From positions 186,001 to 250,000 of the forward strand of contig NZ_JHEL01000015.1 of NCBI RefSeq assembly GCF_000710345.2: DNA of 64,000 nt. The letters run 5' to 3'. Shown piece by piece: positions 45,954-53,904 of the stretch. A model generated the notes under the pieces. It did no database searches. It worked only from the letters and a program-made list of their open reading frames with translations, and was not told the origin of the DNA. The position numbers and the translations under genes were made by a program. How positions within the stretch are numbered: the stretch's first letter is position 1; every line of letters begins with the position of its first letter. This DNA is from Curtobacterium sp. S6 (GTDB lineage Bacteria; Actinomycetota; Actinomycetes; Actinomycetales; Micrococcaceae).

Positions 45954-46355
45954 GTGGTCATGACCGTCGAATCGGTGAATCATGACGTGCCGACGGAATT
46001 CGATGTTTTGGATCCCCGGTGCCCCTCGCGCACCGTGTTGCGCCACGCCACCGACCGGTGGACGCCCCTGATCGTGGCGAGCCTGGGCGATGGCCCGTTG
46101 CGGTTTTCCTCCCTTCGGAAGCGGGTGGGTGGCGTGACCCCGAAGGTTCTCACCCAGACCCTGCGGTCCATGGAGCGCGATGGGCTCGTCACGAGGACGA
46201 CCGGCGGAGGCGTTCCGCCGCGGGTGGATTACGAGCTGACGGAACTCGGGGCATCGCTGGGGGAGCCGCTGGGGGCCCTGCGGACCTGGGCCGAATCCCA
46301 CGCTGCCGAAGTCTTGTCCTCCAGGGATCGCCACGATGAGGCGTCCGCCGGCTGA
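45954..46355 (+). CDS. HxlR-family transcriptional regulator
   Basis: A 133-residue winged-helix regulator of the HxlR family. Typical parts are the cysteine-containing CPSRTVLRHATDRWTPLIVASL, the recognition region LRFSSLRKRVGGVTPKVLTQTLRSMERDGLV and the wing RTTGGGVPPRVDYELTELG. The single cysteine (C23) is where redox-sensing members such as YodB or QorR react. AAGGAAGG precedes the GTG at 45954; an ATG at 45960 is possible. It probably represses the divergent reductase gene. Confidence 0.9.
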   Translation: MVMTVESVNHDVPTEFDVLDPRCPSRTVLRHATDRWTPLIVASLGDGPLRFSSLRKRVGGVTPKVLTQTLRSMERDGLVTRTTGGGVPPRVDYELTELGASLGEPLGALRTWAESHAAEVLSSRDRHDEASAG

Positions 46356-46468
46356 GGCATGACGCGCAACGTGAGGAACGGCTGTTTCGGCGGTGCGCCT
46401 CTTCTTCGTAGGATGAGATCTGGAACACACCACTGTGCGTTTCGACGACGTCTTCGAAGGAGTCCTGC

Positions 46469-48103
46469 ATGCTGACCGGCCACGCCTCGACCACGGGTGA
46501 TACGTACCCCTTGAACGTCACGACCATGCTGAGGCATGCGGCCCGGACCTTCCCCGATACGCCGGTGGTTTATCGAGACGAGTCGGGTCGGCGACGCCGT
46601 TCCGACTACGGCACCGAATGGGCGCGGGTCAATCGCATGGCCCACGCCCTGGAGGCGCTGGGCATTGGCGCCGGAGACGTCGTGGGGGTCATGGACTGGA
46701 ATTCCCGCCGGCACCTGGAACTGTATTTCGCCTTACCCGGGTTGGCGGCCACCCATCTGCAGCTGAACCTCAAGCTGTCGCGCGAAGACCTCGGTTACGT
46801 GGTTCGCCATTCGGGGGCTCGGTGGATCGTGGTGGACGAGTCCTTGCTTCCCATCGCCGAGTCGTTGCAGGACGTGGAGGGCATCGACGGGTGGATCATC
46901 CTCTCGGACCACCCGGCCGGGGAGGTGGCCACCTCCTTGCCTCATCCCGTCTTCCTCGAGGAGGAGCTGTCCCGGGCCCCGGACGGGGAGTACGAATGGC
47001 AGGACATCGACGAGAAGACCGCCGCGTATGCCGGGTATACCACCGGAACCACGGGGCGTCCCAAGGGAATCTTTTACTCGCACCGTTCGGTGTACCTGCA
47101 CGCGTGGGCCTTGCACACGTCTTTAAGCTTCACGCACCGGGATTGCCTGATGCCGGTGACACCCATGTTCCACGTGATGACGTGGGGCTTCCTTCATGCG
47201 GCGGTGCTGGCCGGGTCCAAGGTCGTCATGCCCGGCCACTATGCGGCCGGCGACGTTGGCGACCTCGCGGAGTGCCTGGTCGATGAAGGCGTGAGCATCT
47301 CCAATGGCGCCCCCGCGATCTGGACCCCCATCCTCGAGCACTTTCGGAACCGAAGCGCCGCGGCCAACCTCGCGGGATTGCGGGTGGTCGTGGCCGGTTC
47401 GGAGCCGGCGCTGTCCCTCATGAAGGGATTCAAAGACGTGGCGCAGGTGGATATCGTTCACGGGTACGGCGCCTCCGAAACCTCGCCGATCGTCGCCATC
47501 AACTGGAACCTTAAGTCCACATTGAAGGATATGAGCGAGGATGAGCGATGGGACCTCAAGAGATCTCAGGGCCTGCCGAGCCCCGGGGTGGACGTTAAGG
47601 TCGTTTCGGCCGATGGGGTGGAGCAGCCTCATGACGGGGAATCCGCCGGGGAAATCTACTACAAAGGTCCATTCATCACGCAGGAGTACTTCGATCGCCC
47701 GGAATCGGCCGACGCGTTCGATGATGGGTGGTGGAAATCCGGCGACGTCGGGGTCATCGACCCCCACGGATACCTCAAGCTCACGGACAGGTTGAAGGAT
47801 GTGATCAAGTCGGGCGGCGAGTGGATCTCGTCGATCGACATGGAGAACGCCATCCTGGACGACCCGAGGGTCGCCGAGGCCGCGGTGATCGGCGTTCCGG
47901 ACGAGAAATGGGATGAGCGTCCCGTGGCCTACGTGGTGGCCCGAGAGGGAAGCCCCGTGCGAGAGGACGAGGTGATTTCGCTGTTGTCCGCGCGCTTCGC
48001 GTCGTGGCAATTGCCCGATCGGGTCGTGCTGGTCGACGAGTTGCCCCGCACCTCGGTGGGGAAGCTCAATAAGAAGAAGCTCCGCGCCGATTACACCGCG
48101 TGA
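46469..48103 (+). CDS. AMP-dependent acyl-CoA synthetase
   Basis: A 544-residue adenylate-forming ligase that activates a carboxylic acid with ATP and joins it to CoA. It shows the P-loop-like A3 motif YTTGTTGRPKG (about 190-200), VHGYGASETSP (A5), WWKSGDVGVID (A7), LKLTDRLKDVIKSGGEWIS (A8) and the C-terminal catalytic lysine in RTSVGKLNKKKL. It is closest in pattern to medium- or long-chain fatty acyl-CoA ligases (AlkK type). It lies alone, followed after 80 nt by a luciferase-like monooxygenase that may share the pathway. Confidence 0.9.
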   Translation: MLTGHASTTGDTYPLNVTTMLRHAARTFPDTPVVYRDESGRRRRSDYGTEWARVNRMAHALEALGIGAGDVVGVMDWNSRRHLELYFALPGLAATHLQLNLKLSREDLGYVVRHSGARWIVVDESLLPIAESLQDVEGIDGWIILSDHPAGEVATSLPHPVFLEEELSRAPDGEYEWQDIDEKTAAYAGYTTGTTGRPKGIFYSHRSVYLHAWALHTSLSFTHRDCLMPVTPMFHVMTWGFLHAAVLAGSKVVMPGHYAAGDVGDLAECLVDEGVSISNGAPAIWTPILEHFRNRSAAANLAGLRVVVAGSEPALSLMKGFKDVAQVDIVHGYGASETSPIVAINWNLKSTLKDMSEDERWDLKRSQGLPSPGVDVKVVSADGVEQPHDGESAGEIYYKGPFITQEYFDRPESADAFDDGWWKSGDVGVIDPHGYLKLTDRLKDVIKSGGEWISSIDMENAILDDPRVAEAAVIGVPDEKWDERPVAYVVAREGSPVREDEVISLLSARFASWQLPDRVVLVDELPRTSVGKLNKKKLRADYTA

Positions 48104-48183
48104 CGGGGGTTCACCCGGGAGGGCTAGCGTTGAGTCCGACGGCCGCGTGAGCCGTGTCCCGACAGGTTCATTCGAGGAGTGCC

Positions 48184-49209
48184 ATGACCGCCGAGAATAT
48201 CGCCCTAAAACACTTAGGGTTTCTGCACATCGCCCCTTTCGCGCCCGAGGACCCGGGGCGCGGCCTGAAGGAAGCGGTCGAATTGTTCCGCTACGCGGAG
48301 TCCCTCGGGTTCGACTCGGGGTGGTTGAGAACCCGCCACATGCAATACGGGGTCACCGCGCCCGGGGTCATGCTGGGGGCGTTGTCTCAAGCGACCGAAC
48401 GCATCGAGCTCGGCAACGCCGTCATCCCGCTGGAATTCGAGAATCCTTTCAGCCTGGCCGAAGATCTGGGGGTGGCCGACCTCCTCTCGGGCGGTCGGCT
48501 CCGCCCCGGGGTCAGCGTGCATCCGCCGCGATTCGATGACGAGGTCAACGACGCCGTCTTCGGGCCGGGGTGGAAGCTCGAAAACTACGGCTACGAGCGG
48601 ATCGAACGGCTGCTGGATCTGCTGCGGGGACGGAAGATCCGTAGTCTCCGGCGGTACGAGGGCTTTGGGGGAGATATGGACTCGGAAACGATCCAGCCGC
48701 TGAGCCCGGGATTGAGCGAGCGGATCTCCTACGGCTCGGGTTCCTTGCGATCGGCCGAGTGGGCCGGCGCGACGGGCCTCGGACTCTTGGTGAGCAATAT
48801 CGGGGCGACCGAGAACGGGATCCGCGACTTCGACGAGGCCCAGGCTGCCTTGATCACGCGCTACCGGGACAGCCTCCCGGAGGGTAACTCAGGTCGGGTG
48901 ACCCAGGCTCGGGTCGTGGTTCCGACGGATGGTGCGAGTTCCGATCAGGCCGCCCGCTACGGCGACTACGTGCGGAAGCGGATGCCCCGCACGCGTCAGG
49001 TGCTGGGGGAGAAGACCATCATCGCCCCGGACCGGACGGGGAGCACGGCAGAGATCGTGGATCAGTTGGTGAACGATCCGTCGTTCCGCGAGGCCGATGA
49101 ATTCGTCGTCGAGCTCCCCTTCGAGCTGGAGCCCGCCGACTGGAGGCACATTCTGCATCAGTGGGCCACCGCGATCGCCCCGGAGCTGGGGTGGTCTGCC
49201 CGGTCGTGA
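48184..49209 (+). CDS. Luciferase-like flavin monooxygenase
   Basis: A 341-residue protein of the bacterial luciferase-like (LLM) superfamily. Visible segments are GFLHIAPFAPEDPGRGLKEAVELFRYAESLGFDSGWLRTRHMQYGV and LGALSQATERIELGNAVIPLEFENPFSLAEDLGVADLLSGGRLRPGVSV, the usual TIM-barrel and flavin-binding region. Members use FMNH2 or F420. The ATG at 48184 is set by GAGGAG. The tail region TIIAPDRTGSTAEIVDQLV fits the barrel end. The substrate is unknown. Confidence 0.87.
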   Translation: MTAENIALKHLGFLHIAPFAPEDPGRGLKEAVELFRYAESLGFDSGWLRTRHMQYGVTAPGVMLGALSQATERIELGNAVIPLEFENPFSLAEDLGVADLLSGGRLRPGVSVHPPRFDDEVNDAVFGPGWKLENYGYERIERLLDLLRGRKIRSLRRYEGFGGDMDSETIQPLSPGLSERISYGSGSLRSAEWAGATGLGLLVSNIGATENGIRDFDEAQAALITRYRDSLPEGNSGRVTQARVVVPTDGASSDQAARYGDYVRKRMPRTRQVLGEKTIIAPDRTGSTAEIVDQLVNDPSFREADEFVVELPFELEPADWRHILHQWATAIAPELGWSARS

Positions 49210-49250
49210 GGATCGGGCGGGCCCGTCCCGGCGTGTCGAGGCTTTAAACG

Positions 49251-49286
49251 CGTGGTGCCCCGGACCGGTCGGTCCGGGGCACCACG
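49251..49286. terminator. Bidirectional terminator
   Basis: GTGGTGCCCCGGACC pairs exactly with GGTCCGGGGCACCAC around a 4-nt GGTC loop. The monooxygenase gene and the small membrane protein gene converge on it. Confidence 0.85.
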
Positions 49287-49298
49287 TCGCGTCATGGA

Positions 49299-49571
49299 CT
49301 AGTGGGTCAGCTGGGCACGATCCGAGGAGTGCGATCCCTCGAGCGCCTGCATTTCACCCATCTCCTGGATCTCCCGCTCGGAGCGCTTGGACGCGGCAAA
49401 AATTCCGGCGATGACCAAGAGAACCGCGCCGAGGAGGCAGAAGCCGATGGCCCAGTTGACGAATTCGCCGACGCGGCCGTCGGAGGGAATGCTCCAGATG
49501 AAGAACGCGGCGCCGACCATGAAGATGGCTCCGAAAATATAAGACCGGGCTCTGGTCCAGGCGGTGGTCAT
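49299..49571 (-). CDS. Small two-helix membrane protein
   Basis: A 90-residue protein with two hydrophobic helices (about 12-27 and 40-59) joined by a short polar loop, and a hydrophilic tail. The ATG at 49571 has GAAGGA upstream. I recognise no family; the size resembles phage-shock- or YiaA/YiaB-type inner membrane proteins but no motif confirms it. It is divergent from the first TerC gene and its riboswitch. Confidence 0.65.
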   Translation of the reverse strand: MTTAWTRARSYIFGAIFMVGAAFFIWSIPSDGRVGEFVNWAIGFCLLGAVLLVIAGIFAASKRSEREIQEMGEMQALEGSHSSDRAQLTH

Positions 49572-49697
49572 GGGTGATCGTCCTTCTTTCGGCGTCGGAA
49601 AATGGCCTCTTCCGAAGAGTTTACCGAAAGAATTCCGCGCAGTCGCCTCACGTGGCGGAAGATCCTCGCGAGCCGAGGGCTGTACAGTGTCTGCCTG

Positions 49698-49805
49698 AGC
49701 AAGGGAGTATCCCCGTCGACTCGTGCACGTCAACACGTCAGGCGCCGGAGCCTGGCCGGGCACGGGGTCGCGCCGTGAAGCGACGCGATGGGAGAGACTT
49801 GTGCG
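49698..49805 (+). ncRNA. yybP-ykoY (manganese) riboswitch 1
   Basis: The leader starts AGCAAGGGAGTATCCCC and ends GGGAGAGACTTGTGC, the two conserved junction strands of the class, with the CGTCA and GCCGGAGC...GGCCGGGC hairpins between. It begins close after a TACAGT -10 box (49683-49688) and lies 28 nt before the terC-like TTG start. The same layout recurs at 50905-51025. This class senses Mn2+ and commonly controls TerC-family genes. Confidence 0.78.
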
Positions 49806-49832
49806 GTTCTCCCTACCCACAAGGAGGGGCCC

Positions 49833-50834
49833 TTGGAGGTCTCCATCACTCAGTGGATCGTCACGATCGTGATCATCCTCGCGTTGCTCGCCTATGATTT
49901 CGTTTTCCACGTCCGCAAGCCGCACGAGCCGACGATCAAGGAAGCGGGGCTGTGGACCTCGTTCTACGTGGCCATCGCGTTGCTCTTCGGCCTGTTCATC
50001 TTCTTCTGGGATGGCGGGGACATCGCGGTGCAGTACTACGCCGGTTTCGTCACGGAGCAGGCGCTTTCCGTGGACAACCTCTTCGTCTTCCTGATCATCA
50101 TGGCCTCGTTCAAGGTGCCGCGGGCCGATCAGCAGAAGGTCCTGCTCTTCGGCATCGTGGTAGCCCTGATCGCGCGAACGCTTTTCATCGTCATTGGTGC
50201 CGCGGCGATCAACCGCTGGGCGGCGTTGTTCTACGTCTTCGGGCTGTTTCTTATCTATACCGCCGCCAAGTTGATCAAGGACGAGGTCCAAGACGGCGGC
50301 GACGACGATGAGGCCAACAACGTGATGGTTCGTTTGGCTAAGAGGTTCCTCAAGACCACCGATTCCTACGACGGCGACAAGCTGTTCACGTGGGAGAACG
50401 GCAAGAAGGTCATGACGCCGATGCTGCTGGTCATGGTCGCGATCGGTCTGACCGACATCATGTTCGCCCTCGACTCGATACCGGCGATCTTCGGCCTGAC
50501 GCAGGAGACGTACATCGTCTTCACGGCGACCGCTTTCTCCCTGATGGGTCTGCGTCAGCTGTACTTCCTCATCGACGGCCTGTTGGATCGCCTGATTTAC
50601 CTGTCCTGGGGGTTGGCCGTGATTCTGGGCTTCATCGGCGTCAAGCTGATGCTGCACGCCCTGCACGAAAATAACCTGCCCTTCATCAACGGCGGGAACC
50701 CCGTGCCGGTCTTCGAGGTTTCGACCCTGCTGTCCTTGGTCGTCATCGTGGGCGTGCTCGTGGTGACCGTGGTGGCCTCCCTCTACAGCCCACGCGGGAA
50801 GAAGCTGCGGGAGGACGAGGCGGTCAACCGGTAG
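49833..50834 (+). CDS. TerC/Alx-family metal transporter, copy 1
   Basis: A 333-residue membrane protein with about nine hydrophobic segments, likely exporting Mn2+. TerC hallmarks include VTEQALSVDNLFVFLIIMASF, LFTWENGKKVMTPMLLVMVAIGLTDIMFALDSIPAIFGLTQ and LRQLYFLIDGLLDRLIYLSWGLA, with paired acidic residues in membrane segments. The start is TTG at 49833: AAGGAGG precedes it, and the first eight residues then align with the ATG start of the neighbour paralogue. It lacks the long tail of copy 2. Expression is expected to rise with Mn2+ through the riboswitch. Confidence 0.9.
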   Translation: MEVSITQWIVTIVIILALLAYDFVFHVRKPHEPTIKEAGLWTSFYVAIALLFGLFIFFWDGGDIAVQYYAGFVTEQALSVDNLFVFLIIMASFKVPRADQQKVLLFGIVVALIARTLFIVIGAAAINRWAALFYVFGLFLIYTAAKLIKDEVQDGGDDDEANNVMVRLAKRFLKTTDSYDGDKLFTWENGKKVMTPMLLVMVAIGLTDIMFALDSIPAIFGLTQETYIVFTATAFSLMGLRQLYFLIDGLLDRLIYLSWGLAVILGFIGVKLMLHALHENNLPFINGGNPVPVFEVSTLLSLVVIVGVLVVTVVASLYSPRGKKLREDEAVNR

Positions 50835-50904
50835 GTCCCGCGGGCCCCCGGCGTCGGCGGCTGACGTGGACGAAGCCTGCCCCTTCACGTAGGCTTGTGC
50901 ATCA

Positions 50905-51025
50905 AGCAAGGGAGTATCCCTCGAACTTCGTGTACGTCAATACGTCAGGCTCCGACGCCTGGCCGGGCACGATCCACGCTTGCGGGGCGGCTGCGTCGCC
51001 CGGGCGCGTGGGGGAGAGACTTGTG
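50905..51025 (+). ncRNA. yybP-ykoY (manganese) riboswitch 2
   Basis: AGCAAGGGAGTATCCC and GGGGAGAGACTTGTGC again bracket a CGTCA hairpin and a GCCTGGCCGGGC segment, matching copy 1 closely in the conserved strands and differing in peripheral loops. A TAGGCT -10 box (50890-50895) precedes it, so the second gene has its own promoter. The ribosome-binding site downstream lies inside ACAAGG/CCTTGT, a short self-complementary segment that could hide it. Confidence 0.78.
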
Positions 51026-51054
51026 CGGTTTAGCAACTCACAAGGAGCCTTGTC

Positions 51055-52254
51055 ATGGACATTCCTCTGATCCAATGGGTCGTGACCCTCGCGGTTATTC
51101 TGGCCCTGTTGGCCTACGACTTTTTCTTCCACGTCCGTAAGGCGCACGAGCCGTCGATCAAAGAGGCCGCCGTGTGGTCGGGCGTGTACGTGGGCATCGC
51201 GCTCTTGTTCGGCCTGGTGATCCTGGGATTCGACGGGGGACAATACGCCGCCGAGTACTACGGCGGATACATCACCGAGAAGGCCTTGTCGGTAGACAAC
51301 CTCTTCGTCTTCCTGATCATCATGGCCTCCTTCAAGGTGCCGCGGGCCGACCAGCAGAAGGTGCTCCTTTTCGGCATCATTTTCGCCCTGGTGGCGCGCA
51401 CCGTGTTCATCTTTGTCGGCGCCGCCGCGATCAACGCGTGGGCGTGGGTCTTCTACATCTTCGGCCTGATCCTCCTGCTGACCGCAGGAAACCTCATTAA
51501 GGGCGAGGTCGCCGATTCTCAGGAGAAGGACGAGGCGAATAACATCGTCGTCCGGATCGCCAAACGCTTCATGCACACGAGCGATGAATACGACGGTGAC
51601 AAGCTGTTCACCTGGGAAAACGGCAAGAAGGTCATGACCCCGATGCTGCTGGTCATGGTGGCCATCGGCGGCACGGATGTGCTGTTCGCTCTCGACTCCA
51701 TCCCCGCGATCTTCGGCCTGACCCAAGAGTCCTACATCGTCTTCACGGCGACGGCTTTCTCCCTGATGGGTCTGCGTCAGCTGTACTTCCTCATCGACGG
51801 CCTGTTGGACCGCCTGATCTACCTGTCCTGGGGACTGTCGATTATCTTGGCGTTCATCGGCGTCAAGCTGATCCTCCACGCCCTGCACGAAAATAACCTG
51901 CCCTTCATCAACGACGGCAACCCGGTTCCGGTGATCGAGGTCAGCATCGGGATGTCCCTGACCGTGATCATTGGTGTCCTGATCCTGACCGTGCTGATTT
52001 CCCTGTTCAGCCCCAAGGGGCGTGCCCTGCGCATCGTGACCGGGACCGAGAAGGCCGCGACCGACTACCTCGAACTGCCGGAGGACGCCTCGGAGGACGA
52101 GCGGTCGGCCAAGCACGAGGAGCTCGTGGAGTACCAACAGAAATTGCGGGCGCTGCCCCAGAAGCGCAAGGACTCGCTGATCGACTCGGAAAGCCGTTTC
52201 CGCGATCTGCTGGACCGTGCCCACGGCCGGCACGAGGAGCATCTCGGGGCATAG
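51055..52254 (+). CDS. TerC/Alx-family metal transporter, copy 2
   Basis: A 399-residue paralogue of the upstream TerC protein, alike over most of its length (ITEKALSVDNLFVFLIIMASF, DKLFTWENGKKVMTPML, LFALDSIPAIFGLTQES). It differs in a cytoplasmic C-terminal tail of about 75 residues, charged and helical (DYLELPEDASEDERSAKHEELVEYQQK). The ATG follows AAGGAG. Its own promoter and riboswitch make it a full tandem duplicate of unit 1. Manganese export is the likely role; the tail may give separate control. Confidence 0.92.
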   Translation: MDIPLIQWVVTLAVILALLAYDFFFHVRKAHEPSIKEAAVWSGVYVGIALLFGLVILGFDGGQYAAEYYGGYITEKALSVDNLFVFLIIMASFKVPRADQQKVLLFGIIFALVARTVFIFVGAAAINAWAWVFYIFGLILLLTAGNLIKGEVADSQEKDEANNIVVRIAKRFMHTSDEYDGDKLFTWENGKKVMTPMLLVMVAIGGTDVLFALDSIPAIFGLTQESYIVFTATAFSLMGLRQLYFLIDGLLDRLIYLSWGLSIILAFIGVKLILHALHENNLPFINDGNPVPVIEVSIGMSLTVIIGVLILTVLISLFSPKGRALRIVTGTEKAATDYLELPEDASEDERSAKHEELVEYQQKLRALPQKRKDSLIDSESRFRDLLDRAHGRHEEHLGA

Positions 52255-52336
52255 CACCGGGTTGCCGTCTCCGGGCATGATCATCTGGTGAGAATCGGGG
52301 CGGGAAATTTCTGCGGCACGGCGCCACCTGTTTAGT

Positions 52337-52356
52337 GTGACTATGTTATAGCTCAC
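52337..52356. promoter_or_regulatory. Imperfect palindrome before the M20 operon
   Basis: GTGACTAT and ATAGCTCAC form an inverted repeat (one extra C on the right) around GTT. It lies about 16 nt before the ribosome-binding site GGAGGG of the M20 gene, so it may be an operator of a GntR-like regulator; none is encoded nearby. Confidence 0.35.
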
Positions 52357-52372
52357 TACCCAGGAGGGCACC

Positions 52373-53584
52373 GTGCCGCAGACACCCGCCGTCGTGACAG
52401 GCGATGAATTCAAGAAGCGGTCGCGCACCGCCGCCGACGAGATCGCCGATGCGGTCCTGCGGCTGAGCCACAGCATTCATGCCGAACCGGAGACCGCTTT
52501 CGAAGAGGTCGAAACTTCGCGCAAGGCGAGGGAACTTCTCGAATCTCAGGGGTTCACGGTTCAGAGCGGAGTGGCCGAGATGCCGACGGCCTTCGTCGCC
52601 ACGTACGGTCACGGGGATCTCGTGGTCGGCGTGTGCGCGGAGCTGGACGCGTTGCCCGGCGTCGGCCACGCATGCGGCCACAACATCATCGCCTCTGCGG
52701 GAGTCCTGGCGGGCCTGGCCCTGGCGTCGGTCGCCGACGAGCTCGGGGTGACCGTCAAGGTCTTCGGTACCCCGGCCGAGGAATACGGCGGAGGCAAGAT
52801 TTTCATGCTGAACGCCGGGGTCTTCGACGGAACCCACTTGGCCATGATGGTCCACCCCGGAGACCAGGAATACGCCGACCACCTGACCCGTTCCGTCGTC
52901 GACCTCGAGGTCGAGTACACCGGACACCCGGCGCATTCGGCCATGGCGCCCCATGAGGGCATCAACGCCGGGGACGCCGCGACCATCGCCCAGGTGTCGA
53001 TCGGCCTGCTCCGTCAGCACTTGAGGCCCGGGGAACTGGTGCACGGGATCGTGACCTCCGCCGGGGATGCGCCCAATGTCGTTCCTCACCGAGCCACGCT
53101 TCTCTACGATGCGCGCGCGAACACGATCGCCGACCTCGAAGGCCCCAGCGGGGTGAAGGAACGGCTGATCCGGTGCTTCGAGGCCGGTGCCGTGGCGACC
53201 GGATGCGAGCTTCAGGTCAAGGACGAATGGCCGGCTTTCTCGGAGTTCCGCAACGACGAGCCGATGGTTGAGGCCTACCGACGCAACGCCGAGGCCTTGG
53301 GGCGCCGATTTACCGAAACCCCCATGACCGAGCGTGCGCGCCAGGCCGGGTCGACCGACATGGCCAACGTGTCCCTGCGGATCCCGGCGATTCACCCGAG
53401 CATTATCGTCGACGCCCACGGGGCGACCTGCCACCAGCCCGAGTTCGCGAAGTACTGCGTCAGCCCCAGCGCGGATCGTGCGGTCCTCGACGGCGGCCTG
53501 GCGATGTGCTGGACCGCGATCGACATGGCCACGGACCCCACACAACGCGCCCGCCTGATCAACGCGGGAGGCGAGAACGCATGA
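52373..53584 (+). CDS. M20 family metallopeptidase/amidohydrolase
   Basis: A 403-residue zinc-dependent amidohydrolase of the M20D/AbgB type. Catalytic stretches are VCAELDALPGVGHACGHNIIAS (metal-binding aspartate and histidine), GTPAEEYGGGKIFML (catalytic glutamate) and YTGHPAHSAMAPHEGINA in the dimerisation domain. The gene starts with GTG after CCAGGAGGG. The following genes overlap it by ATGA and encode a symporter and its helper, so the operon probably imports and hydrolyses an amide, such as a dipeptide or aminoacyl conjugate. Confidence 0.88.
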   Translation: MPQTPAVVTGDEFKKRSRTAADEIADAVLRLSHSIHAEPETAFEEVETSRKARELLESQGFTVQSGVAEMPTAFVATYGHGDLVVGVCAELDALPGVGHACGHNIIASAGVLAGLALASVADELGVTVKVFGTPAEEYGGGKIFMLNAGVFDGTHLAMMVHPGDQEYADHLTRSVVDLEVEYTGHPAHSAMAPHEGINAGDAATIAQVSIGLLRQHLRPGELVHGIVTSAGDAPNVVPHRATLLYDARANTIADLEGPSGVKERLIRCFEAGAVATGCELQVKDEWPAFSEFRNDEPMVEAYRRNAEALGRRFTETPMTERARQAGSTDMANVSLRIPAIHPSIIVDAHGATCHQPEFAKYCVSPSADRAVLDGGLAMCWTAIDMATDPTQRARLINAGGENA

Positions 53585-53904
53585 GCACCCACGAACCCAC
53601 CCCGACGCGTCGTCGCCCGGCGCGCAGGCCCTCCGCGGCGAGGCGGGCCCTGTGGTGGACCGTGTGCCTGGTGCCCCTCGTCGCGGCCTTCGGGCTGCAG
53701 TGGCTGCCGATCTTCAACGGTCCGCACCTCTTCCTCGGGCTTCCCACGATCATGTGGTGGACCTGTCTGCCCGGCAGCCTCCTGGTCAGCCTGATGCTCG
53801 GCATCGTGGAATGGACCCGCACCGACTCGGCCGAGCAGGACCGTCTCGACGCCGCCGCGGTGCGGGCCGCGGAACGCCGAGAGAACCGGGGAGGCCGATC
53901 ATGA
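53581..53904 (+). CDS. DUF3311-like symporter-associated membrane protein
   Basis: A 107-residue protein with two hydrophobic helices (about 24-40 and 57-74), an arginine-rich N-terminus and an arginine/glutamate-rich C-terminus. The segment LWWTVCLVPLVAAFGLQWLPIFNGP and the position directly before a sodium-solute symporter match DUF3311 proteins, small partners of such symporters. Both flanks overlap by ATGA. The protein probably assists the symporter; its exact role is unknown. Confidence 0.85.
   Translation: MSTHEPTPTRRRPARRPSAARRALWWTVCLVPLVAAFGLQWLPIFNGPHLFLGLPTIMWWTCLPGSLLVSLMLGIVEWTRTDSAEQDRLDAAAVRAAERRENRGGRS

Noticed and set aside
46229-46714. 161-residue minus-strand frame between HxlR and acyl-CoA synthetase genes
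   Set aside because: It overlaps both genes, has arginine- and proline-rich shadow composition, and no start signal.
49299-50909. 536-residue minus-strand frame spanning the first TerC gene
   Set aside because: Only its last 90 residues look like a protein (two membrane helices after a ribosome-binding site). The rest is antisense to the conserved TerC sequence, so only 49299-49571 is kept.
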